A DNA stretch of 64,000 nucleotides. It comes from Lachnospiraceae bacterium. Lineage in GTDB: Bacteria; Bacillota; Clostridia; Lachnospirales; Lachnospiraceae. The DNA lies in assembly GCA_017480195.1 (NCBI GenBank), contig JAFVBE010000016.1, positions 38,079 through 102,078 of the forward strand. Direction: 5' to 3'. The notes beneath the pieces were generated by a model. It had not been told where the DNA came from. It saw only the letters and a list, made by a program, of their open reading frames with translations, and made no database searches. Of this stretch, positions 8,636 through 16,475 are shown in pieces (the first letter of the stretch is position 1; each line of letters starts with the position of its first letter). The translations under genes were made by a program, and so were the position numbers.

Positions 8636-10342
8636 TTACACAACTAATTCATATGATTCGCTGCCTAACTTAACATGAACCATCTTATGATTATAGGTAA
8701 TCTTATTATATTTAGCATGAAGCTTTGTGCCAAGCTTGAGCTTCGTATCTTTTGGAAGGTACTTCATAACCGGTTCTTCTTCCATTATCCTATAATTAGA
8801 CTGCCATTTACTGAACAGCTTCTGTGTATCATTTATGTAAAACCGTTTTTTCTTCTGTATAAAAACATTCTCTTTATAAAACAGGTTCATCTCAAAGGTT
8901 GTTCCAGATGAAGCTATGGAGAATACAAGCTCAGCGCCCGGAAATCTGTCGGATATTTTATTTATAAGATTATGCACATCGTTCTTTCTCATATACGATA
9001 GTGTATAATTACATATAAATAATACGCCATGGTTTCTCTTACAGGAAATCTCCTCAATCCATGAAAAGTCAGTCATACTTCTTCCTATGGTAGTCTCGCG
9101 TTCACGCTCTCCGTACATCTCACGCCTGACAGACATTATATTATGCGTATCGACATTATACCACTGTATTCTGCCGTTATCCACCCTCTTGAACATATTA
9201 TCCAGGCGACAGCCCAGGTTAATAATTGTACAATATGGGAATTTCATAATAAACTGTCTAACCTTATCATCACAGGCGGCAACAGTTGTTGCAAGCACAA
9301 GATTATTGTATTCGCTAAGATGCGTATTAATCTTTGAGAAATCAAATTTATGCTCATATATGAATTTGGAAGCCCATTCGTCCTTTATTATATCAGGATA
9401 TTTCTTCGTCCAGTCAGATAAAAGCTTAAGGATATATAAATCCTGCAAAGAATTGTCATAACCTTCTCCGATAACATCCTCAAGGTAACGCACGGCATTC
9501 TTCTGTGAATAATTGCTTTCATATATCATAAAATCATGGAAACCTTCTTCAAATTCGAAAAATCTGATTTTTATTCCCTGCGCCTTCGCCTTATTATAAA
9601 AAGCTCTTGCATAGCAGTTCGCCATATCATCAACAGAAGAAAAAATAATAACATCATCACACAAATCCGTATAATCACCGTAAAAAGGGCTTGTATAATC
9701 TGTCTTTACAGCATAATCCTTAACCCAGTAGGTATTGAGAAAATCCTTAACATTCTGATTGTAGTATATCCTTCCGCCTCTGTCTATGGTGTTATCTATT
9801 ATCTCCTCAATGTCCTTATCAAAAAACTCCGTATCTATAAGCGGGGAAAGCATAATAAGCTTGTCAGGTTTTCTCAAGCCCTCCTGCCATGCAAGCATAG
9901 CAAGTGAAAGTGCAAGACCGGCACCGGAGGAATCTCCCATAAGGATTATCTTCTCTACATCCATACCCATTGCAAAATCCGAATATGCCTTGCATAACAT
10001 CTTAAATGTATCTCCACAGCTATTCTCAGGTGCTATGGGATACATTGGCACGAATAAACCACATCCGAATTTTACAGCTAATCGGGATATGAAATCCCAT
10101 TGCTCACTATCTATATTCTGACACATACCACCGCCATAAATATACACGATATATGTCTCATTAAAATCATTTTTCGGAATCATTCTATAGCTGACAAAAT
10201 CTGACTCTCTGAATTCATCGACAGTAAACTGCTTCGCGATTTTTTCAGGGATTTTATTGGTATACTTTTTTCTTTCATTTAAAATAACTTTTTCTATACC
10301 CTCTTTATTAAGTTTTGCCATTTTAACTGAGATTTTTTTCAT
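8636..10342 (-). CDS. Fusion of an alpha/beta hydrolase and an LCM-family methyltransferase
   Basis: A 568-residue two-domain protein. Residues about 60-290 are an alpha/beta hydrolase of the hormone-sensitive-lipase type: an oxyanion YGGG motif, the nucleophile elbow GDSSGAG, and a late EGFHDF that supplies His. Residues about 310-565 resemble the leucine carboxyl methyltransferase (LCM/PPM) family, with INLGCRLDNMF for SAM binding and WYNVDTHNIMSVRRE. No signal peptide is seen. The family's small-molecule O-methyltransferases and esterases suggest the two halves act in turn on the same carboxyl or hydroxyl group; that is inference. It lies directly upstream of the Nat exporter genes, so its product could be the exporter's cargo. 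Confidence 0.8.
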   Translation of the reverse strand: MKKISVKMAKLNKEGIEKVILNERKKYTNKIPEKIAKQFTVDEFRESDFVSYRMIPKNDFNETYIVYIYGGGMCQNIDSEQWDFISRLAVKFGCGLFVPMYPIAPENSCGDTFKMLCKAYSDFAMGMDVEKIILMGDSSGAGLALSLAMLAWQEGLRKPDKLIMLSPLIDTEFFDKDIEEIIDNTIDRGGRIYYNQNVKDFLNTYWVKDYAVKTDYTSPFYGDYTDLCDDVIIFSSVDDMANCYARAFYNKAKAQGIKIRFFEFEEGFHDFMIYESNYSQKNAVRYLEDVIGEGYDNSLQDLYILKLLSDWTKKYPDIIKDEWASKFIYEHKFDFSKINTHLSEYNNLVLATTVAACDDKVRQFIMKFPYCTIINLGCRLDNMFKRVDNGRIQWYNVDTHNIMSVRREMYGERERETTIGRSMTDFSWIEEISCKRNHGVLFICNYTLSYMRKNDVHNLINKISDRFPGAELVFSIASSGTTFEMNLFYKENVFIQKKKRFYINDTQKLFSKWQSNYRIMEEEPVMKYLPKDTKLKLGTKLHAKYNKITYNHKMVHVKLGSESYELVV

Positions 10343-10374
10343 TCTCTGACTCCACTTATTAACACATTCTTAAT

Positions 10375-11493
10375 CTATTGAAATGATTGCGGAACAACCG
10401 TAATTGGCTGTTCTCCTACTCCGGTCTCCCCGCTTATTACGGCACTAATATTCTGCACATTCACAGTCGGTACATAACCTGTCTCATTGAATAAATATCC
10501 ATGCAATGCAGATACATTTGCAGACAGATTGGCAGGAACTAAAATCGCTCCCTTCGTCTCATGTGTCATAGGTGTATAGGCAAAAGGGAAGCCGACCGTA
10601 TCCACAATCTTATAGTCAAATATTGATTTTGCCAGTTCCTTGATTTCATCCTCAGTAAGACTTGTTGCTATCTCAGGGAACACATCATCAATTATATTGT
10701 CAATAGTAGAAATATCCGAGCTTTTAGCCTTCTGAAACATCTTGGATAGTACATCTCTTTGTCTCTCAGTCCTCGTTATATCTCCCTGGTCTGTGCTTCT
10801 GATACGCGCATATGCAGTTGCCTGAGTACCATTTAACAGCAGATCTCCTGTCGTGAACACTCCATCCGAATATATCCCGGTCACTGAAATCTGCTCGGCA
10901 ATCGCCATATTAAGTACGGGAAGCTCATTATCTTCAACATGCACGGTTATTCCTCCCAAATCATCTATAGCTTTTGTTAGTCCCAGGAAATTAACCGTCA
11001 CAAAATCCGTTATCTGCAAATCGAGGTTAGCATTCAAGGTTTTAATTGCAAGCTGAGGTCCGCCATATGCGTATGCCGCATTAACCTTAGTCGTAATCGG
11101 CGATTCACTTTCAACCTCCAAAAATGTATCTCTATACACTGATACAATCTTAACCTCTTTGGTATCATTATTAATATTTACAATCATTATAGAGTCACTT
11201 CTGTTACCTTCTCCAAGATTAGTAACATCTCTTGAGTCTATGCCAAATATGGCTATGGTCTTATACTGCTGCTGAACTTCTTCATTGATCCCCTCATTAA
11301 TAGCCAAATCCTCTTCATCTATCTCTACCTTATTTATCTTCTCTATCTTGGAATCTGTATAATAAATCCAATATCCCACAAGCATAACTGCGAAAATAAT
11401 TATTTCTATAAAAAATGCAAGCACCCATTTTAAAACGGACTCAGACCTTTTACTATTGCCTTTTCCCGTATTTTTTTTATTATTTTTACTCAT
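10375..11493 (-). CDS. LytR-CpsA-Psr (LCP) family wall-polymer ligase
   Basis: A 372-residue membrane-anchored protein. A lysine-rich start is followed by one membrane segment at about 22-45 and the LCP domain at about 80-310. Visible family motifs are IAIFGIDSRD, RSDSIMIV, VYRDT, KVNAAYAYGG and ARIRSTDQGDITRTERQR. LCP enzymes transfer undecaprenyl-pyrophosphate-linked polymers to peptidoglycan outside the cell, using a lipid pyrophosphate and Arg/Asp residues in these motifs. A natural substrate is the polymer made by the cluster at 24.9-33 kb, but that link is inference. The gene is divergent from the reverse-transcriptase island. Confidence 0.92.
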   Translation of the reverse strand: MSKNNKKNTGKGNSKRSESVLKWVLAFFIEIIIFAVMLVGYWIYYTDSKIEKINKVEIDEEDLAINEGINEEVQQQYKTIAIFGIDSRDVTNLGEGNRSDSIMIVNINNDTKEVKIVSVYRDTFLEVESESPITTKVNAAYAYGGPQLAIKTLNANLDLQITDFVTVNFLGLTKAIDDLGGITVHVEDNELPVLNMAIAEQISVTGIYSDGVFTTGDLLLNGTQATAYARIRSTDQGDITRTERQRDVLSKMFQKAKSSDISTIDNIIDDVFPEIATSLTEDEIKELAKSIFDYKIVDTVGFPFAYTPMTHETKGAILVPANLSANVSALHGYLFNETGYVPTVNVQNISAVISGETGVGEQPITVVPQSFQ

Positions 11494-11613
11494 AGGTTTT
11501 ACCTCATTGTACTTAAAATAAAATTTCTCTATCTGATATATGATAACTTATTATAAGAAAAAATACAACAATTAATTCGTGTCTTAAGACTCTGTAAAAG
11601 CTTTAAAAGTAAT

Positions 11614-11642
11614 TTGACATTTTATATGTATTAGGCTAAAAT
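11614..11642 (+). promoter_or_regulatory. Strong promoter of the reverse-transcriptase island
   Basis: A perfect TTGACA (11614-11619) and TAAAAT (11637-11642) are spaced by exactly 17 bases. They end 50 bases upstream of the 179-residue gene, leaving an untranslated leader of about 43 bases. This is among the best consensus promoters in the window, so the island is probably expressed constitutively. Confidence 0.7.
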
Positions 11643-11692
11643 ATTTTATATGCAAAATTATTTTTGTAAATAGATTTTAACGAGGGAAAACT

Positions 11693-12232
11693 ATGGGACT
11701 TTTCGATAATATTTTAAAAACTGCAGCTAAATCAATTGATAATGCCATAGGCAACGGCAGCCATGATTTTACGGATTTAGCTAACAAGGCTTTTCAAGCC
11801 AAGGATGAGGCTATATATGGCACACCTTCCCAAAATTCAGGACAGACTGTTCAAACTCCCGTTCAGACAGCACCTGCTAAGCCAAAGATACCTTTCAAAG
11901 ATAAGCTTACCGAAATAGTATCAGGTTTGGGATATAGTATTGAGACTAATATTTCACCGGCAGTGATTGAGTCTTTCGCCGGCAGAGAGATATATACCAG
12001 AGGTGGCAATTATGCTGCTCCTGATAATATTTCTTATGGTATTGTGTCAAATGGGGCTACAGTATTATACATACGCCTTTGGCGCGATTACAGCGTATAT
12101 GACCACGCTGCCAACCGACAGATAAAGGTCTATTGCGACCGTAACGGAATCAAGATGTTAGATTTCTTTGATTACCTTCCTAATGAAACAGACTATATGA
12201 CCGACAGAATAAAAAAGACATTAGCAATTTAA
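11693..12232 (+). CDS. Unknown 179-residue protein at the head of the RT island
   Basis: I do not recognise this protein. It starts MGLFDNILKTAAKS, an amphipathic helix without a signal peptide. A Q/T/P-rich linker follows at about 46-66 (PVQTAPAKP) and then a compact C-terminal domain at about 68-179 with REIYTRGG, VLYIRLWRDY and KVYCDRNGIKMLDFF. The alternating strand/helix look of that domain loosely recalls small nuclease-like folds, but I see no clear catalytic set. GAGGG lies seven bases ahead of the ATG. The gene ends eight bases before the predicted RNA at 12240, so all parts may lie on one transcript. Confidence 0.75.
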   Translation: MGLFDNILKTAAKSIDNAIGNGSHDFTDLANKAFQAKDEAIYGTPSQNSGQTVQTPVQTAPAKPKIPFKDKLTEIVSGLGYSIETNISPAVIESFAGREIYTRGGNYAAPDNISYGIVSNGATVLYIRLWRDYSVYDHAANRQIKVYCDRNGIKMLDFFDYLPNETDYMTDRIKKTLAI

Positions 12233-12239
12233 TTTGATG

Positions 12240-12385
12240 AAAAGAAAGAGAAATGCACATTCGCTGCGTCCATGATGGGTGAAGCATATTCTTATTACTA
12301 AGCTTTATGGACAGCTAAGGATATGTTCAATCCTGTAGAAATCAAGCACGCTTTGATTTCTTTCAAAGTTTTTTCTCTTTCTTTT
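12240..12385 (+). ncRNA. Predicted structured RNA upstream of the reverse transcriptase
   Basis: Drawn by eye, this 146-base stretch folds as a three-way junction. A perfect 14-bp stem closes it: AAAAGAAAGAGAAA (12240-12253) with TTTCTCTTTCTTTT (12372-12385). Inside is a first hairpin: GCTG/CAGC (12263-12266 with 12312-12315), TCCAT/ATGGA (12269-12273 with 12307-12311), and GAAGC/GCTTT (12281-12285 with 12302-12306). A second hairpin is AGAAATCAA/TTGATTTCT (12337-12345 with 12353-12361). It ends 24 bases before the RT start. The layout resembles retron and DRT-type non-coding RNAs that sit upstream of their RT. Alternatively the second hairpin and the following T run could be a terminator or attenuator. 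Confidence 0.5.
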
Positions 12386-12409
12386 TTATTTTGGAGAAAA
12401 TATACGAAT

Positions 12410-13666
12410 ATGAGCATCTTAAACGAACTTTATAATAAAAATCTGTGGAACGATTTTCTGCAATATAAGCTATTGCATCATAATCTGTCAAAATCTGAAG
12501 CAGATGATATTGCTGAATATATAAATAGCGAGAGATATCTGTCTGTGCTTGATCCAATTTCCAATAACAGCTTTGTTCCTCCGCTTCCATATAAGAAGGA
12601 GATAAACAAGGATGGTACAAGCAAAAAAAGAATTGTATATTCGTATCCGCAGGATTTTAATATCTTTTTGAAAATCATAGCATACATGTTATATAAATAC
12701 GATTATCACTTCTGTGAAAACTGCTACGCCTTTCGCAAGAATTACGGTGTCAAGGACGCGGTATCTCGTATCAAAAGTATAGACAGACTATCAGAAAAAT
12801 ATTGCCTTAAAGTAGATATTCACAATTATTTTAACTCAATTGATACAGAGCTATTATTGAAAAAACTTGAATTTATGCAAACTGATGATGAACCGCTATA
12901 TCATTTTTTAAAGACCTTACTTACAGAGGACAAGGCAATCACAGGAAAATTAAACGACAGGAACACACTCGCAGCCACTGCTGGGAAAAATAAGGATATT
13001 TCAGTTATAACAGAAAAAAGAGGAGCTATGGCCGGCACCCCTATCTCACCTTTTTTAGCTAATATATATATGTCCGATGTTGATAAGTATTTTTACGATA
13101 GAGGTATAATTTATTTCAGGTACTCTGATGATATATTGATTATGACAGACAGCATGAATGAATTAAATGCCTATAAGGACATACTTTATAATGAAGTTGA
13201 GGAACATAAGCTGTCACTAAATCCTGCTAAGGTACACATATATATGCCGGGAGAGACTTGTGATTTCTTAGGTTTTTCATATAATGGCAATGGCATCATA
13301 GATATAGCCGAGCATACCAAGAAGAAGATAAAGGATAAAATCCGCCGTAAGGCACACGCCCTTAGAAGATGGAGTGAGCAAAAGGAACTCTCTTATGACA
13401 AGGCTGCAAAGGGGTTTATAAATGCAATGAATCACAAATTCTTCGACAATGGCGGTTCTAATGATTTTTCATGGTGCAGATTTTATTGTCCAATACTTAC
13501 AACTGATGCAGGGCTTAAGGAGATTGATCAATATATGCAGCAGTACATACGCTACTGTGTGACAGGCAGACATTATAAGGGCAATTATAAGATAAGTTAT
13601 GCTCAGATGAAGGAATGGGGCTACAGAAGCCTTGTGAACGAATATTACAAGGGCAAACAGAAATAA
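12410..13666 (+). CDS. Group II-like reverse transcriptase without maturase or endonuclease domain
   Basis: A 418-residue RNA-directed DNA polymerase. The RT blocks are visible in order: CYAFRKNYGVKDAV (105-118), catalytic Asp in KVDIHNYF (D136), AGTPISPFLANIYM (208-221), catalytic YSDD (238-241) and FLGF (286-289). An uncharacterised helical C-terminus ends in GYRSLVNEYY. The FLGF block and the SPxLANIY style place it with group II intron-like RTs, not retrons or diversity-generating elements. No maturase X or HNH domain follows, and no intron RNA surrounds it. I start at ATG 12410, after TTGGAG, because the 29 codons upstream overlap the RNA fold and read as low-complexity. It could be a defence-type or domesticated RT. 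Confidence 0.9.
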   Translation: MSILNELYNKNLWNDFLQYKLLHHNLSKSEADDIAEYINSERYLSVLDPISNNSFVPPLPYKKEINKDGTSKKRIVYSYPQDFNIFLKIIAYMLYKYDYHFCENCYAFRKNYGVKDAVSRIKSIDRLSEKYCLKVDIHNYFNSIDTELLLKKLEFMQTDDEPLYHFLKTLLTEDKAITGKLNDRNTLAATAGKNKDISVITEKRGAMAGTPISPFLANIYMSDVDKYFYDRGIIYFRYSDDILIMTDSMNELNAYKDILYNEVEEHKLSLNPAKVHIYMPGETCDFLGFSYNGNGIIDIAEHTKKKIKDKIRRKAHALRRWSEQKELSYDKAAKGFINAMNHKFFDNGGSNDFSWCRFYCPILTTDAGLKEIDQYMQQYIRYCVTGRHYKGNYKISYAQMKEWGYRSLVNEYYKGKQK

Positions 13667-13706
13667 AAACAAATAAGCATAAAGGCGGTCATTATCGCAT
13701 TAGCTT

Positions 13707-13735
13707 GCCAAATAAGCACTTCGTGCTTGCTTGGC
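13707..13735 (+). terminator. Hairpin after the RT gene
   Basis: A stem of about 13 pairs with one mismatch and a three-base loop forms between GCCAAATAAGCAC and GTGCTTGCTTGGC. It lies 40 bases after the RT stop. A T run is missing, so it may be an RNA-stabilising or weak terminator hairpin. A possible promoter for the following GT2 gene (TTGCTT 13727-13732, 17 bases, TATACT 13750-13755) overlaps its right arm. Confidence 0.4.
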
Positions 13736-13786
13736 TCACTTTATTATGGTATACTACGACTTAGTTTAAATATGGTGGAATAATAA

Positions 13787-14563
13787 ATGGAATCGAATTT
13801 AAAAGACAATAAGGATATAGTAATAAGTGATGAACTTAATAATGCAGATAAGTATTATCTATGTGTCATTATGCCGGCATATAATGAGGGTATGCACATA
13901 AGAGAAAATCTTCTTAAGGCATCACATATAATATCAGGATTTGTACACAACTATAAAATCATTGTAGTAGACGACGGCAGTTCAGACAATACCCGTGAGG
14001 AGATAATCTACGCTTCTGCAAGGGATTCTAAAATCTCATATATAAGCTATAGTCCAAATCAGGGCAAGGGTAAAGCTATTGAAAAGGGCGTTGAATATGC
14101 CAACGCCAATTATATTGCATTTCTTGACTCCGATTTAGAGCTTAATCCTATCATGCTCAAAAACTTCCTAAGAGCTATGATAGATGAGAAGGCAGATATC
14201 GTCATAGGCTCAAAACTTCATAAGGATTCAAGGCTTGAATATCCACTCATGAGAAGGATTATGAGCATAGGATATTTTTTAACCCTTAAGCTTATGTTCC
14301 GACTTGATATCAAGGATACCCAGACAGGAATCAAGCTTTTCAAGGCACCTGTCATTAAATCCTTATGCAATAATATGATAACATACGGATATGCTTTTGA
14401 TATAGAAATTCTTGCCAAAGCAAATAAAGCAGGTTGCAAAATCATTGAAATGCCAATTGAACTAAAATTCAAACGCGAGAGAAAAGAAAAATCCCGCATA
14501 TCCTTAAAAACCAGTATAAAGGTATTTAAGGATACGCTAAGGATAAAAAAAGAAATGAATTGA
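13787..14563 (+). CDS. GT2 glycosyltransferase, dolichyl-phosphate-glucose-synthase type
   Basis: A 258-residue cytoplasmic-side glycosyltransferase of GT2. It has VIMPAYNEG at the start of the nucleotide-binding fold, VVDDGSSDNT, the metal-binding DSD (LDSDLELNP) and the subgroup motif TQTGIKLFK. No membrane segment is visible. Family members move a sugar from a nucleotide donor to polyprenyl phosphate. A GGTGGA ribosome binding site precedes the ATG. It is followed 22 bases later by the FkbM methyltransferase gene. Donor and acceptor are unknown; a flippase or membrane partner is not in this island. Confidence 0.88.
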   Translation: MESNLKDNKDIVISDELNNADKYYLCVIMPAYNEGMHIRENLLKASHIISGFVHNYKIIVVDDGSSDNTREEIIYASARDSKISYISYSPNQGKGKAIEKGVEYANANYIAFLDSDLELNPIMLKNFLRAMIDEKADIVIGSKLHKDSRLEYPLMRRIMSIGYFLTLKLMFRLDIKDTQTGIKLFKAPVIKSLCNNMITYGYAFDIEILAKANKAGCKIIEMPIELKFKRERKEKSRISLKTSIKVFKDTLRIKKEMN

Positions 14564-14585
14564 TTTTCAAAACAGGAGATTTAGT

Positions 14586-15578
14586 ATGAAAAATTATAGT
14601 AATATAGACGATTTAATTACCGAATTAAACAATGGAACATTTAACACTCCTAATACTATAAATCGAAAAAAAATGATTTTTGTTCCTGTAATCAAAGAAA
14701 TACCTAAAAGGATAAAAATGCAAAATACAGATTATAAGCATAATAAAATATCCGGAATTCCTGTTATCAGAAATATTATTGTCGGTTTGGAAATTTTGCG
14801 TCAGCTTCGCTGGCTTAATATGGTATATCCGCAAAAAAGATGTGATAATTATGTATGTGATACAAAAGAAGAATTATTGAATCATGCAGATGAATATAAG
14901 GAGGCATTTGCTCTTTTTGATGATAAATCTAAAAGAATATATTTGGATCTCTTATGCCTCAGACTTACAGGAGACTTTAATTATGTAATTCCACATTATA
15001 AATTAAGCCCTCAATATTTATCTGATAGAATAAAATGGAAGAATAGCCCTAATATTGTAGATGCAGGCGGTTATATCGGCGATACGCTTATGTCTTTTTT
15101 GAGTGCAGGTATCATACCTGGCAAATACCAGATATATGAATTAGAAGCTAAAAATTACAAACATTTAGTTAAAAATATTAATAAAGCCAGAAAGCTAGGT
15201 GTAAAAGTACGAGCCACAAAGAAAGGGCTTTATTCAGAGAATAAGACCTTATATTTCGTTCCAAAACGTGACAGCAGTCAGATAGTTGATTATGAAACAC
15301 CTGATAAAATCGATGTTGTTAAATTAGATTCTGATTTAAAAATTATCCCTGATTTTATCAAAATGGATATCGAGGGTTCTGAAGTCGAAGCATTAAAAGG
15401 AAGTGCCGAAGTAATAAAAAAATATTCTCCGACACTCGCTATTTGTATATATCATTTGAAAGATGATTTTAGAAAAATACCTTTACTTATAAAAGAAATC
15501 AATCCAAACTATAAATATTTTTGGATAGAGCATTATCAATTAGGATATAACGAAACTGTATTATATGCATCCATATAA
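14586..15578 (+). CDS. FkbM-family SAM methyltransferase
   Basis: A 330-residue protein with an FkbM-type methyltransferase domain in its C-terminal two thirds. Motif I reads VDAGGYIGDT (about 157-166), an acidic YELEAKN supplies the ribose contact, and FIKMDIEGSEVEALKG is the family's signature. The N-terminal 110 residues are basic and unassigned. Relatives O-methylate sugars or polyketides. AGGAG lies seven bases ahead of the ATG. Placement after a GT2 gene suggests it methylates a glycan. Its stop faces that of hflC with only three bases between them. Confidence 0.88.
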   Translation: MKNYSNIDDLITELNNGTFNTPNTINRKKMIFVPVIKEIPKRIKMQNTDYKHNKISGIPVIRNIIVGLEILRQLRWLNMVYPQKRCDNYVCDTKEELLNHADEYKEAFALFDDKSKRIYLDLLCLRLTGDFNYVIPHYKLSPQYLSDRIKWKNSPNIVDAGGYIGDTLMSFLSAGIIPGKYQIYELEAKNYKHLVKNINKARKLGVKVRATKKGLYSENKTLYFVPKRDSSQIVDYETPDKIDVVKLDSDLKIIPDFIKMDIEGSEVEALKGSAEVIKKYSPTLAICIYHLKDDFRKIPLLIKEINPNYKYFWIEHYQLGYNETVLYASI

Positions 15579-15581
15579 TGA

Positions 15582-16475
15582 TTAATCAACACCATACAAT
15601 ATCTGTACAAGCTCAGATTCTTTGTCAAGTATAAGAGTATTATTATTACCTTTAAGTGACTCCTTTAAGGCATCAAGTCCTCTTATATAATTATAGAACT
15701 CTGCCTTGTCTTCGTCATTATAGGCTTCTGACAGAATTCTCATATATTCTGCTTCGCCCTCCGCTATAATCTGCTCCGCATCCTTCTCGGCTTCTGCTAT
15801 GGTTATAGCAACTTCCTTGTCAGTTTCATTTTTTATAATCTGTGCTTCAGAATTGCCTTGTGCAGTATAGCTTGCCGCAATATTTTCTCTCTCTGATATC
15901 ATACGCTCATATACTGCAGCTTTATTATCTTCAGGCAAGTCCAAAGCCTTAATCTCCGCTGTTACAATCGTAATTCCGTATCCTGACATATCAGAATTAG
16001 AAGCTGCCGTTATAATTTCAGTAAGAGCGGTACCCCTTGCAGCTATAACCTCATCCTGAGTCATTGAAGATATTGTATTCTTAGTTGCATTATAGACGGC
16101 TGCATCAATACGCTCCTCAGCTCTTGCATCTACAGCTCCCAAGGTCTTATAATACTTGCTTGGATCAGTCACTTTCCATACTACATAATCATCGGCAATC
16201 ATAGATTTCTTATCCTTGGTAATGACATCGCTTGTAGGTATATCATATACTCTGTTACCACTATACACCTCCTGTATATCATCGACAAAAGGAATTTTAA
16301 AATGCAAACCCGCATCTGCTTCAATCTTCAAAATCTTACCGAATCTTTTCACTATAGCCTGAGAATTATATTGTACTGTATAAAATGAATTAAATATTAT
16401 CACAAGCAAAAAAAGGATAAAAATACCAATAATAATCGGTTTAGTCATTGTCTTCTTCGTCATTTGTTTCGACAT
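15582..16475 (-). CDS. hflC: HflC-like SPFH/band-7 membrane protein
   Basis: A 297-residue SPFH protein, the second subunit of an HflK-HflC type complex that in other bacteria cages FtsH and modulates membrane proteolysis. One membrane segment (about 11-32) is followed by the band-7 domain and a long charged helix rich in AE repeats (NETDKEVAITIAEAEKDAEQ). I start at ATG 16475 because AAGGAGG lies nine bases upstream; farther upstream codons would lack a site. This start overlaps the end of hflK by 35 bases, which fits translational coupling. No ftsH is present in the window. Confidence 0.88.
   Translation of the reverse strand: MSKQMTKKTMTKPIIIGIFILFLLVIIFNSFYTVQYNSQAIVKRFGKILKIEADAGLHFKIPFVDDIQEVYSGNRVYDIPTSDVITKDKKSMIADDYVVWKVTDPSKYYKTLGAVDARAEERIDAAVYNATKNTISSMTQDEVIAARGTALTEIITAASNSDMSGYGITIVTAEIKALDLPEDNKAAVYERMISERENIAASYTAQGNSEAQIIKNETDKEVAITIAEAEKDAEQIIAEGEAEYMRILSEAYNDEDKAEFYNYIRGLDALKESLKGNNNTLILDKESELVQILYGVD

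Noticed and set aside
12323-12409. Earlier ATG at 12323 as the start of the RT
   Set aside because: The extra 29 codons overlap the second hairpin and the closing stem, read as low-complexity Phe/Ser, and have no ribosome binding site; TTGGAG precedes the ATG at 12410.
13400-13590. NAxxH-like (NAMNH) and VTG strings in the RT, which could suggest a retron RT
   Set aside because: In retrons NAxxH lies before the catalytic Asp block and VTG follows the YADD block directly. Here both lie in the C-terminal helical region, and the position of VTG is occupied by FLGF, a group II-like feature.
13707-13735. Hairpin after the RT gene as a member of the 48-bp repeat family
   Set aside because: It shares only short words (CTTGGCTCACTTT, AAGCAC) with those repeats; the similarity is too weak to call.
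11693-13786. Diversity-generating retroelement
   Set aside because: The RT has SPFLANIY instead of the DGR-type block, no C-type-lectin-like target is next to it, and I saw no near-repeat with adenine-biased differences. A computed repeat search would be decisive.
11600-15578. RT island as a prophage or integrative element
   Set aside because: No integrase, att-like direct repeats, tRNA end or phage genes border it; the GT2 and FkbM genes look like ordinary envelope genes.
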